DNA from: Nitrososphaerota archaeon
Lineage (GTDB): Archaea > Thermoproteota > Nitrososphaeria > Nitrososphaerales > Gagatemarchaeaceae
DNA: 64,000 nt
NCBI GenBank assembly: GCA_029785825.1
Contig: JAFLYY010000001.1
Span: 1,271,374-1,335,373, forward strand
Reading direction: 5' to 3'
The notes under the pieces are model-generated. The model saw only the letters and a list, made by a program, of their open reading frames with translations, ran no database searches and was not told where the DNA came from. How positions within the stretch are numbered: position 1 is the first letter of the stretch; every line of letters starts with the position of its first letter. Below, one piece after another: positions 43,933 through 51,986 of this stretch. Both the position numbers and the translations under genes were made by a program.

Positions 43933-44711
43933 CCGATGTGAGGCTCCTCGTCCAGAGGTTCGACCCCCTCAAAGACGAAGGGCCGCGGCTTGTGGAATAC
44001 AAGGTCCCGAAGCGGGAAGGGATGACTGTTCTTGACGCCCTCCTCTACGCCAGGGACTACGTAGACCACTCAATCGCCCTGAGGTTCTCCTGCAGACAGG
44101 CTTCCTGCGGCTCGTGCGGGATGAAGATTAACGGGAGACCGAGGCTCGCGTGCTACACCCAGGTGGACGAGCTCGCAGGAGAGAAGGTGGTAGCCCAGCC
44201 CATCGACAATTTCACCATAGTCAGGGACCTCGTCACAGACCTAGGCTCCTTCTTCGAGAAACACATAGAGGTGGTTCCCCACCTAGTCAGGTCCGACCTC
44301 CAAGAACAGGAGCATCCGACCTCCGAATACGTGATGAAGCCTGAGGAGCTCTCGCGGGTCCTGCAGTTCACCTACTGCATAAAGTGCGGACTATGCACCT
44401 CTTCCTGCCCCACGGTGGCAACGGACTCGAAGTTCCCCGGGCCGCAGGCCCTCGCCCAGGCATACAGATACACGGCGGACGTCAGGGACGAAGGAGGAGA
44501 CGAGAGGATCACCGCCCTCGACTCCTCTCATGGCATCTGGAGGTGCCATTTCGCGGGGTCGTGCTCCTACGTCTGCCCCAAGGGCGTGGACCCTGCCCTC
44601 GGCATACAGCTCCTGAAGCGGCATGTCATGTCTGGACACGCTCCACGAAGAGCAGGACAGGGGTCCCCGACAGCGAAGTCCGGCTCCTCGGGTGCCAGCC
44701 AGACCGGATAA
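43929..44711 (+). CDS. sdhB: Succinate dehydrogenase iron-sulfur subunit
   Basis: The 260-residue electron-transfer subunit. Cys55, 60, 63 and 75 bind the [2Fe-2S] cluster (SCRQASCGSC); CIKCGLCTSSCP and CHFAGSCSYVCPKGVDP bind the [4Fe-4S] and third clusters. GTG start with GTGA overlap. A Ser/Gly/Pro-rich tail of about 25 residues ends the protein. Confidence 0.95.
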   Translation: MTDVRLLVQRFDPLKDEGPRLVEYKVPKREGMTVLDALLYARDYVDHSIALRFSCRQASCGSCGMKINGRPRLACYTQVDELAGEKVVAQPIDNFTIVRDLVTDLGSFFEKHIEVVPHLVRSDLQEQEHPTSEYVMKPEELSRVLQFTYCIKCGLCTSSCPTVATDSKFPGPQALAQAYRYTADVRDEGGDERITALDSSHGIWRCHFAGSCSYVCPKGVDPALGIQLLKRHVMSGHAPRRAGQGSPTAKSGSSGASQTG

Positions 44712-44751
44712 CCGTTATATCTCAGGTAAGGCGCAATAGGAGACCAGAGCC

Positions 44752-44949
44752 ATGGCGAAGCTATCCGACCCGGCAAAGTGGGTCAACAGCCACATCCCGA
44801 GGACCGGGAACCAGTTCGAGACCGAGCTGAGGAGCCTCCTCAAGGTAGCGTTCTGGGTGGCGCTGCTCGCCCCGGTAGTGATAATCCCGGCGTACTACCT
44901 CCTCGTTTCGTTCGGGCTGGCTCCGCCCATACTTCTGCCGTCTGGCTAG
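44752..44949 (+). CDS. Small single-span membrane protein, 65 aa
   Basis: Not assigned to a family. A charged N-terminal half (AKLSDPAKWVNSHIPRTGNQ) precedes one membrane helix (VAFWVALLAPVVIIPAYYLL). GGAGACC lies ahead of the ATG and GTTATATC at 44712-44719 could be its own TATA. Position after sdhB suggests an accessory subunit of a respiratory complex, but this is only positional. Its stop overlaps that of sufU in convergent orientation. Confidence 0.6.
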   Translation: MAKLSDPAKWVNSHIPRTGNQFETELRSLLKVAFWVALLAPVVIIPAYYLLVSFGLAPPILLPSG

Positions 44950-45365
44950 GGGAGTTCCCCTTCGTCCTTCTCTTCGTACTGCGCGCCCAGGTACCCGTAC
45001 ACGCCTGTCTTCAGGACCTTCATCCCGAGCAGGGCGCATTTGACCCTGGACGGGCCGAGGTCAGGGTTCCCGAGCATCTTGAAGACGTCCTCCTTTGAGA
45101 GCTCCTTGACCCACCCCAGGGGCTTCCCCTTGGCCAGTTCGGTCAGCATCGACACCGACGCCTGGCTTATGGCGCACCCCTTTCCAGTGAACTTTACCTC
45201 GTCCATCTTCTGATCGCTTCCCACCTGTACCTGCATCTCGATTTCGTCCCCGCAGAGCGGGTTGCTGTCGTGGAAGTCGATGTCGAACTTCTCGAGCTTC
45301 CCGAAATTCCTCGGATGCCTGTAGTAGTCGAGGATGACCTCCCTGTAGATGTCTGCGCTGCTCAT
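44946..45365 (-). CDS. sufU: SufU/IscU-type Fe-S scaffold
   Basis: A 139-residue protein with cluster or zinc-site cysteines at 38 (NPLCGDEI), 64 (GKGCAISQAS) and 110 (RVKCALLG), as in SufU. It receives or relays sulfur from SufS. The ATG overlaps the SufS stop as ATGA. Last gene of the SUF operon. Confidence 0.93.
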   Translation of the reverse strand: MSSADIYREVILDYYRHPRNFGKLEKFDIDFHDSNPLCGDEIEMQVQVGSDQKMDEVKFTGKGCAISQASVSMLTELAKGKPLGWVKELSKEDVFKMLGNPDLGPSRVKCALLGMKVLKTGVYGYLGAQYEEKDEGELP

Positions 45366-46600
45366 AGTTTGAACAGCCTCCCGGCCTTCTGGATCCCGGC
45401 CGTGAGAGCGTCGACGTCGTCGTAAGAGTTGTAGACGTGGAAGCTTGCCCTGGCCGTCGCGGGGACGTCCAGCCACCGCATGAGCAGCTGGGCGCAGTGA
45501 TGCCCCGACCTGATCGCCACCCCCTCTTCGTCGAGTATGGTGGCGAGGTCATGCGGATGGACGTCTGCGTAATTGAAAGAGACCACCCCTCCCCTTCTGG
45601 CCGGGTCAGGAGGACCGTAGACCTTCAACCCCTTGACCTCAGAGAGGGTCTTCAGGGCGTACTCGAGCAGAGCGACCTCGTGCTTCCTCACCCTCTCCAT
45701 CCCTATGGAGGCGAGGTAGTCGACGGCCACCCCCAGCCCGATTGCGTCCGCGATGTTGACCGTCCCGGCCTCGAACTTGTGGGGGACTTCGTTCCAGGTC
45801 GAGTGATCTTCGAACACCTCCTTGATCATCTCTCCCCCTGACTGGAACGGGTCCATCCCCTCTAGCAGCTCTTTCCTTGCGGCAAGGGCCCCGACTCCCG
45901 TGGGAGCGAGCATTTTGTGCCCAGAGAAGGCGTAGAAATCAGCCCCGATCGCACCAATGTCTACCGGCATGTGGGGAACGGATTGGGCGCCGTCGACCAG
46001 GGTGGTGGCTCCGGCCTTCTTCGCCTTCGCGCAGATTGCCGAGACTTCGTTGACCGTCCCGAGGACGTTCGAGCAGTGAGTCACGGCGACCAGTCGGGGG
46101 GCTTCTCTGAGGAGGTCTTCAAGCTGGCCCATGTCCAGGGTTCCGTCGGGGTTTAGCCCTACGTACTTCAGGGAAGCCCCTTTGCTCTTCGCTAAGAGCT
46201 GCCAGGGGACGATGTTGCTGTGGTGCTCCATCAAGGTCGCGACCAGGACGTCTCCCTTCTTCACGTACTTCTCCCCCCAAGCGAATCTCACAAGGTTCGT
46301 GGCTTCGGTGGTCCCTCTGACGAAGACGAGCCCCCTCGGGTCTGCGCCGACAAACTTTGCGGTCTTGGACCTCGCAGCCTCGTACCCGGCAGTCGCCTCC
46401 TCCCCCAGAGTGTGGACCGACCGGTGGACGTTCGAATTATAGCGCGAGTAGAAGTCAACCAGGGCGTCGATCACAGGCTGCGGCTTCTGGGTCGTGGCCG
46501 CGTTGTCAAGGTAGGTGAGCCTCTTGCCGTGGACCTTGCGCTTCAGTATCGGGAAGTCTTCACGTACTTTGGCGACATCGAAAGCTTCTGCCTTGAGCAA
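45362..46600 (-). CDS. sufS: Cysteine desulfurase, SufS type
   Basis: A 412-residue PLP enzyme that mobilises sulfur from cysteine. LTYLDNAATTQKPQPVIDAL, VTHCSNVLGTVNEVS, FSGHKMLAPTGVGAL (PLP lysine) and the catalytic-cysteine loop RSGHHCAQLLMRWL are all present; the latter is the SufS (group II) form. Confidence 0.96.
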   Translation of the reverse strand: MLKAEAFDVAKVREDFPILKRKVHGKRLTYLDNAATTQKPQPVIDALVDFYSRYNSNVHRSVHTLGEEATAGYEAARSKTAKFVGADPRGLVFVRGTTEATNLVRFAWGEKYVKKGDVLVATLMEHHSNIVPWQLLAKSKGASLKYVGLNPDGTLDMGQLEDLLREAPRLVAVTHCSNVLGTVNEVSAICAKAKKAGATTLVDGAQSVPHMPVDIGAIGADFYAFSGHKMLAPTGVGALAARKELLEGMDPFQSGGEMIKEVFEDHSTWNEVPHKFEAGTVNIADAIGLGVAVDYLASIGMERVRKHEVALLEYALKTLSEVKGLKVYGPPDPARRGGVVSFNYADVHPHDLATILDEEGVAIRSGHHCAQLLMRWLDVPATARASFHVYNSYDDVDALTAGIQKAGRLFKL

Positions 46601-46614
46601 TCCCTTGGCGACCC

Positions 46615-46920
46615 CTATACCTCAATAAAAATTGTCCCCTCGGAGACCCTCGCGTTGAAGCGCTTCAGGGGGGTCTCGGCAGGGGGATTGACCGCGTTGC
46701 CGGTCTTCAGCTCGAACTGTGACAGATGAAGCGGGCAGACAACCCTGTCTTCGATGACAAATCCCAGACCAAGATCACTCTCTTCGTGCGTGCACGTACC
46801 GCTCACGGCATAGATCTCCCCTCCGATCTTGGCGACGAGGATGTGGTTCCCGCCTAACTCGACCGTCGAGATGGAGCCTTCTTCCAGCTCGGCCGCTTTC
46901 ATTGCAGGTAGCCAGTCCAT
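46615..46920 (-). CDS. Rieske-type ferredoxin in the SUF operon
   Basis: A 101-residue soluble Rieske protein. Cys43-His45 and Cys62-His65 (GTCTHEES, VVCPLHLS) form the [2Fe-2S] site. There is no signal or anchor, so it acts in the cytosol as an electron carrier. The ATG at 46920 follows the SufD stop; an extended start at 46953 would overlap SufD. In bacterial operons a Rieske protein sometimes accompanies SufD and SufS. Confidence 0.9.
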   Translation of the reverse strand: MDWLPAMKAAELEEGSISTVELGGNHILVAKIGGEIYAVSGTCTHEESDLGLGFVIEDRVVCPLHLSQFELKTGNAVNPPAETPLKRFNARVSEGTIFIEV

Positions 46921-46927
46921 TTGAGCT

Positions 46928-48340
46928 CTACCTGTACTTGTAGTGCCGCTCAAAGATGTCTTCCGACTCCTTGACCTCAGGGGTGAGCTCCCCGGTCGCC
47001 TTCAGGAGGGCCTCTCTGTCAACAAGGCGCCTCGTCTCCCCTTGCCACTTCCCTTCAATCATGAATCTGGCCCCCTCCCTGGTCTGCTCTATGGGGACCC
47101 TGGACAGGACGGGCTCGAAGAATCCGAGAACCACCATCTTCTTCGCTTCGTCATACGACAATCCCCTCGCCATCAAGTAGAACAATTGCTCGTCGTCTAC
47201 CTGGGCCACTGAAGCCGAGTGGGTCGCCTTGACCTCGTTGTTGTCGATCTCCAGGCTCGGGACACCGTCAGACTTCGCCGTCCTCTCGAGGAGCATGGCG
47301 TGGTGGGCCAGGTAGGACTTCGAGTTCTTGGCGGCGTTCACAATCTTGATCATCCCCTTGAATATCGACTGTGACTCTCCCTTGAGGACCCCTCGGGCCT
47401 GGGTGGACCCGGTCGAGTCGCGGGAGTTGTGGACAAGGTTGGTTTCGTAGTCGTATTTCTGCTTCGAGTCTGTGAAAAAGATCTCGAAGCCCTCCGCGAG
47501 GGAGCCCCGGCCGTTGAGGAGGAAGTTCATCCTAGAGCGGGACGTCGCTGCGCCCAATGAGAGTGAGCTCACCGTGGCCCGGGCGTCGTTGGTGATCTCC
47601 ACTGCCCGGTTGGAGATGTGTGTCGTCTGCTGGTCCAGCAGCTGGATTGAGGAGAAGTCTACATGCGACCCGGGCCTCGCGTAGACCTCCGAGTTGGAAG
47701 CAACAAGCGCCGGGGTACCTGGGCCTTTCGAATACATCTCCTCTAAGAACACGAGCTTGGACTCTTCCTCGGCTACGACGAACAGCTGCTCGATGACAGG
47801 GGTCGCGGGGGCGTCGAGGAGCAGCATCCTGCGAAGAGTCTTATCCACGGTCACCCCCCTCGGGACCCTCACGAACAGACCGCCGTTGAAGAAGGCGTTC
47901 ACAAACGCGGCGTACTTGTCCCCCGACGACTTCACGTTCCTCGACTCGACGAGGGCCCTGACCTTCGTCTCGTCCGAAGCCAGAGCTTCATGGAACGACA
48001 TCAGGTTCACCCCCTTGGAGGCCAGCTCAACGTCCAACTCGGAGTGCACCTGCACACCGTTGCCTTGCAGCACGATGTCAGACTCCCGACCCGTGAGGTA
48101 GTCCCCGAAGAACCTCCTTAAGTCTACCTTCGACTTCACGGTGGACATCCTGAACCGGTCGATGTCGAAACCGAAGGTGCTGACGTACTTGGTGTAGAGC
48201 GGATTCGTCTCTGGGGGGAGCTGTGAGAAGTGGTGGAACGAGTCCAAGCGCACCGCGGTGAGCCAGTCAGGCTCTTCCAGTGACCTGGACAGCGCCCTAA
48301 CAAGGTCTTCTCCGAACGAGGACAGCGCTGCCTGGGACAC
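46928..48340 (-). CDS. sufD: Fe-S assembly scaffold subunit SufD
   Basis: A 470-residue SufB/SufD-family protein ending with the family C-terminus (LVDREALLKATGELT and further). The core beta-helix includes ARPGSHVDFSSIQLLDQQTT and LERTAKSDGVPSLEIDNNEV. The GTG at 48340 has GGAGG seven bases before it; a TTG at 48346 is too close to that site. Confidence 0.93.
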   Translation of the reverse strand: MSQAALSSFGEDLVRALSRSLEEPDWLTAVRLDSFHHFSQLPPETNPLYTKYVSTFGFDIDRFRMSTVKSKVDLRRFFGDYLTGRESDIVLQGNGVQVHSELDVELASKGVNLMSFHEALASDETKVRALVESRNVKSSGDKYAAFVNAFFNGGLFVRVPRGVTVDKTLRRMLLLDAPATPVIEQLFVVAEEESKLVFLEEMYSKGPGTPALVASNSEVYARPGSHVDFSSIQLLDQQTTHISNRAVEITNDARATVSSLSLGAATSRSRMNFLLNGRGSLAEGFEIFFTDSKQKYDYETNLVHNSRDSTGSTQARGVLKGESQSIFKGMIKIVNAAKNSKSYLAHHAMLLERTAKSDGVPSLEIDNNEVKATHSASVAQVDDEQLFYLMARGLSYDEAKKMVVLGFFEPVLSRVPIEQTREGARFMIEGKWQGETRRLVDREALLKATGELTPEVKESEDIFERHYKYR

Positions 48341-48362
48341 TACCAACCCTCCAGAAGCGGTC

Positions 48363-49772
48363 TTACCCGACCGCGTTCGTCATTTCGAGCGACATCAGGC
48401 GGTTAAACTCCACGGCGTAGGTCATGGGCAGCTCTTTGGCGAACGGCTCCATGAATCCGTTGACTACCATGCTTAGGGCGTCTCCCTCGGAGATCCCCCT
48501 GGACATGAGGTAGAACAGCTGCTCCTCACCCACCTTCCCCACGCTGGCTTCGTGGGTGACGGTGGCGTCGTCTTCCTGTATCTCCATGTAGGGGTAGGTG
48601 GCGGTGGTGCTGATGGGGTCCACGAGGAGTGCATCGCATCGTACGGTCGATTTTACGTTCTTCGCACCCTTCGCGATGTGGAGCAGCCCACGGTAGGCGG
48701 TGTGCCCTCCCCCCTTCGACACAGAGCGGGAGATTATCTTCGACGTCGTGTCCTTGGCCAGGTGTATGGCCTTGGCGCCGGTGTCCTGCACCTGGCCGGG
48801 GCCCGCATAGGCCACTGAAATGATGTCCGCCTTGGCCCTCGGGCCAAGGAGGTAGACTGACGGATATTTTCTCGTGATCTTTGATCCACCGTTAAAATCG
48901 ACCCAGGACACAGTCGCATCTTCGTGGGCGTGCGCACGTTTTGTGACAAGGTTGAGGACGTCCCTCGACCAATTCTGTAGGGTGGTGTATTTGACGAAGG
49001 AGCCCTTCCTTGCGATGATCTCGACGATGGCAGAGTGCAGAGACTGCGCAGAGTAGACGGGAGCTGAGCAACCTTCATTGTAGCTGACCTCGCTGTAAGG
49101 CTCTGCGACGATGAGCGTCCGTTCGAACTGCCCCATCTTCCTCTCGTTTATCCTGAAGTATGCCTGCAGGATCATCGGAACCTTGACCCCCTCGGGGACG
49201 TAGACGAATGAACCCGCGCTCCACACCGCCGTCTGCAGGGCTGCGATATAGTTGTCCTGATAGGGGACGACGGTCCCGAAGTACTTTTTCATGATGTCAG
49301 GGTACTCTTTGAGCGCGGTCACCGTGTCCGTGAAGACGACCCCCTGCTTCTGGAGCTCCCCCTGGATGCTGTGGTACACTGCCTCGCTTTCGTACACGGC
49401 CCCTACTCCGGCGAGAAACTTCTTCTCCGCCTCAGTGATGCCGAGCTTGTCATAGGTATTCTTGATGTACGCCGGAAGCTGGTCCCAGGAGTCTGCGGCT
49501 CTGGCGGTCGGCCTGGCGTAGTAGTAGAACCCCTGGTAGTCTATGTCGGCCAGGTCGGGAGCCCAAGCCGGGGGCTTGATGTCCAGGAAGTGTCTGAGCG
49601 CCTTCATCCTGGTCTGTTCCATCCAGGCGGGCTCGTCGTGGATCCGGACGATCTCCTGTACCACGCGCTCGCTCAGCCCCTTTATCCCCTGGACGGCGTA
49701 GGATTCGACAGGATCGCTGAAGCCGTACTTCTCCTTGTAATCGTCGGTCACGATGTCGACGTTAGACGTCAA
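48363..49772 (-). CDS. sufB: Fe-S assembly scaffold subunit SufB
   Basis: The 469-residue scaffold on which the cluster is built. YNEGCSAPVYSAQSLHSAIV and ATVTHEASVGKVGEEQLFYL are the family regions. The TTG start has GGAGG nine bases before it. It follows sufC by 48 bases, and a 16-base palindrome (49790-49805) lies in that gap. Confidence 0.95.
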   Translation of the reverse strand: MTSNVDIVTDDYKEKYGFSDPVESYAVQGIKGLSERVVQEIVRIHDEPAWMEQTRMKALRHFLDIKPPAWAPDLADIDYQGFYYYARPTARAADSWDQLPAYIKNTYDKLGITEAEKKFLAGVGAVYESEAVYHSIQGELQKQGVVFTDTVTALKEYPDIMKKYFGTVVPYQDNYIAALQTAVWSAGSFVYVPEGVKVPMILQAYFRINERKMGQFERTLIVAEPYSEVSYNEGCSAPVYSAQSLHSAIVEIIARKGSFVKYTTLQNWSRDVLNLVTKRAHAHEDATVSWVDFNGGSKITRKYPSVYLLGPRAKADIISVAYAGPGQVQDTGAKAIHLAKDTTSKIISRSVSKGGGHTAYRGLLHIAKGAKNVKSTVRCDALLVDPISTTATYPYMEIQEDDATVTHEASVGKVGEEQLFYLMSRGISEGDALSMVVNGFMEPFAKELPMTYAVEFNRLMSLEMTNAVG

Positions 49773-49789
49773 TCTTTCAGGCCTCCGAA

Positions 49790-49805
49790 TATAACATAAG
49801 TTATT
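49790..49805. promoter_or_regulatory. Palindrome upstream of sufB (suf box 2)
   Basis: TATAACATAAGTTATT: arms ATAAC and GTTAT separated by ATAA. It matches the element upstream of sufC in arms and spacing, and overlaps an AT-rich candidate promoter for sufB. Confidence 0.55.
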
Positions 49806-49820
49806 TTCCCCCTTTAAGGG

Positions 49821-50597
49821 TTACCCCGTCTGTTGGGCGACAGGCTCTTCTTCTTTGTAGCCTTGTATCCATGTGTACCCCTTTTCTTCCAGGAGCCTCG
49901 AGAGCTCTTCCCCTCCCGACTCGATGATTTTCCCCTGGAACATGACATGGACGAACTGGGGTTTCACGTACTTCAAGATCCGCTGGTAGTGCGTGATCAT
50001 CAGAATGCCGGTCTGGGGGCCCGCCACTTTGTTTATCCCTTCAGCGACGATCCTGAGGGCGTCTATGTCGAGCCCCGAGTCTGTCTCGTCCAAGATCGCG
50101 AACTTGGGCCTTATGAGAGCCATCTGAAGTATCTCAGCGCGTTTCTTTTCCCCCCCGGAGAACCCGTCGTTCAGGTACCGGTTCAGGTATGAGTCGTCCA
50201 TGCTGAGCATCTTCAGCTTCTCGGCGACGGCGTCCTTGAACTCGAAGATGGTGGGAGCTTCCGACCCGGCCGGGCGGGAATTGTTGTAAGCGGCCCTAAG
50301 GAACGAAAACATGCTCACTCCCTGGACGCTGACCGGATACTGGAAGGCGAGGAAGAGGCCCTTCTTCACCCGCTTGTCGGGGGTTAGGCCCACTATGGTC
50401 TCCCCGTCCAAAAGCACCTTACCGGAGGTAATCTGGTACTTCGGGTGCCCCATCAAAGCGTTGGCGAGTGTGCTCTTCCCCGAGCCGTTGGGCCCCATCA
50501 GGGCGTGGGTCTCGCCTTGGCCGATGGTGAGGTTCACGCCCTTCAGTATCTCTTTACCGTCGACCGAAGCATGGAGGTCCTTGATTTCGAGTTTCAT
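49821..50597 (-). CDS. sufC: SUF ATPase SufC
   Basis: A 258-residue ABC ATPase. Walker A is GPNGSGKST (35-43), the signature FSGGEKKRAEI lies near 149-159, Walker B is AILDETDSGLDID, and the H-loop histidine is in LMITHYQR. It binds SufB and SufD and drives cluster assembly. First gene of the operon. Confidence 0.96.
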   Translation of the reverse strand: MKLEIKDLHASVDGKEILKGVNLTIGQGETHALMGPNGSGKSTLANALMGHPKYQITSGKVLLDGETIVGLTPDKRVKKGLFLAFQYPVSVQGVSMFSFLRAAYNNSRPAGSEAPTIFEFKDAVAEKLKMLSMDDSYLNRYLNDGFSGGEKKRAEILQMALIRPKFAILDETDSGLDIDALRIVAEGINKVAGPQTGILMITHYQRILKYVKPQFVHVMFQGKIIESGGEELSRLLEEKGYTWIQGYKEEEPVAQQTG

Positions 50598-50636
50598 CGT
50601 CGCTTCTGAGATTCCCTCGCGGTGCCTATTAAAAAG

Positions 50637-50652
50637 TATAACCTATGTTATA
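50637..50652. promoter_or_regulatory. Palindrome at the sufC promoter (suf box 1)
   Basis: TATAACCTATGTTATA: perfect six-base arms TATAAC and GTTATA around CTAT. It lies 40-55 bases before the sufC ATG, overlapping the expected TATA/BRE region, so a bound repressor could block transcription. Confidence 0.6.
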
Positions 50653-50660
50653 GGGGCATC

Positions 50661-51137
50661 CTACCAGACGGCGCTCGCCTTTCGCGCGACCGCCTCGAGA
50701 AACTCCTTGTCCACGGAGGAGAAGGCGTCGAGTTGGTCGCTGTCTATGTCTATCTCTCCGACGACCCTGTCCTGGTTCGATATCGGCACCACAATCTCCG
50801 CCTTCGTCGAAAGGAAACACTGCAGGTAACGCGGGTCCTTGGTGACGTCCGAGACAATCTCGGTCCTTCCTGCCTTGGCTGCGAAGCCGCAGACGCCCTT
50901 CCCTATCGGGATTCGCGTGTGCTCGGTAGCGGCAGGGCCGGACCAGGCATCGAGGACGAGGTCACTCCCTTCGACCGCGTAGATTCCGACCCAAGAGTAG
51001 GTCGGGACAGAGGAGTTCAGCAGCTTCACTATAGCCTCCCTGGCTGGCCGGCCGCGGGACGAGCCTACGGCCGAGTCGACGCTCACGAGCACCTCCTTTG
51101 CCTGCTCCCTTCCTAGCCTGGTGGAATTCGCCTTCAA
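50661..51137 (-). CDS. GAF-domain protein, free methionine-R-sulfoxide reductase-like
   Basis: A 158-residue single GAF domain. WVGIYAVEGSDLVLDAWSGP, IGKGVCGFAAKAGR and EIVVPISNQDRVVGEIDIDS follow the fRMsr pattern. Cys83 and Cys107 (RYLQCF) correspond to conserved fRMsr cysteines; the additional cysteine before GVCG in the E. coli enzyme is isoleucine here. Reduction of free methionine sulfoxide is likely. Start is TTG. Next to the SUF operon, fitting an oxidative-stress neighbourhood. Confidence 0.8.
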   Translation of the reverse strand: MKANSTRLGREQAKEVLVSVDSAVGSSRGRPAREAIVKLLNSSVPTYSWVGIYAVEGSDLVLDAWSGPAATEHTRIPIGKGVCGFAAKAGRTEIVSDVTKDPRYLQCFLSTKAEIVVPISNQDRVVGEIDIDSDQLDAFSSVDKEFLEAVARKASAVW

Positions 51138-51180
51138 TATGCCGATGCCTCACTCATCTGCGACATTTGCTCGCGCCTCT

Positions 51181-51906
51181 TCAGTCCGGGCTCTCGACCA
51201 GATACCTGTACACAAGGCCGGCGAGAATCCCGCCTATGACGGGACCTATGAGGTAGATGTACCAGTAGGCCGGATAGAACCCGCCCGCGATCATGGGACC
51301 GAAAGCCCTCGCCGGGTTCATCGCCGCCCCGGTCAGGCTCCCTGCGACCAGGACGTCAGCCAGGACGGCCAGGCCGATACCCAACCCCCCGATGTGGGGC
51401 GCCCGGGCGTCGACAGCCGTCCCGTAGACTGCGAACACGAGGAAGAAGGTCATCATTGCCTCTATGGCGATCCCCTGGCCGTAGGTAAGGGCGCCGTTCA
51501 GCGTAGGCGATCCCCACTCGACGCTTGTTCCCATCACCGAAGGGAAGGCTGCCACGAGGGCCAGCCCAGCCCCGATGGCACCCGCGAGCTCGGCGACGAT
51601 GTAAGGGACCAGGTCCTTGGACTTCAGCTTGTGCCCGACCCAGAGCCCGACGGCGACCGCAGGGTTCAGAGCTCCCCCGGAAACACCCATGGTGGCCGAT
51701 ACTGCCACAGCCAAGCCCAGACCGTTCGCGAAGGCCGCGACGAGAATCCCCGAGGCTGGGTCGAGATGCAGGCTCGCGGTTCCGACCGCCGAGCCAGCGC
51801 CGACGAGGACGAAGAGGAAGGTGCCTAAAGCTTCGGCGGCCAGCTTTTTGGAGAGGCCTGGGGCTGCTGACAAAACGTTCGAGCGCGCTGCGGAAGAGCA
51901 GTCCAC
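51181..51906 (-). CDS. Aquaporin / glycerol facilitator family (MIP) channel
   Basis: A 241-residue channel with six membrane helices and two NPA motifs, NPA at 81-83 and at 197-199 followed by the selectivity-filter arginine. Whether it conducts water, glycerol or another small solute cannot be read reliably. GTG start; divergent from the thermosome gene. Confidence 0.92.
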   Translation of the reverse strand: MDCSSAARSNVLSAAPGLSKKLAAEALGTFLFVLVGAGSAVGTASLHLDPASGILVAAFANGLGLAVAVSATMGVSGGALNPAVAVGLWVGHKLKSKDLVPYIVAELAGAIGAGLALVAAFPSVMGTSVEWGSPTLNGALTYGQGIAIEAMMTFFLVFAVYGTAVDARAPHIGGLGIGLAVLADVLVAGSLTGAAMNPARAFGPMIAGGFYPAYWYIYLIGPVIGGILAGLVYRYLVESPD

Positions 51907-51953
51907 TTAACTGTTGTCGTGTCTCTTCGGCCGGGACGAAGAGCAGAACAATT

Positions 51954-51961
51954 CTTATAAA
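51954..51961 (+). promoter_or_regulatory. TATA box for the thermosome gene
   Basis: CTTATAAA is centred 29 bases before the ATG at 51987, predicting a very short leader. Confidence 0.6.
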
Positions 51962-51986
51962 CCAAGAGTTGTATAGTGTTTTTGAC

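Noticed and set aside
51525-51986. In-frame upstream extension of the thermosome gene
   Set aside because: It is antisense to the aquaporin gene, has Arg/Pro-rich shadow composition, and the TATA box lies just before the internal ATG.
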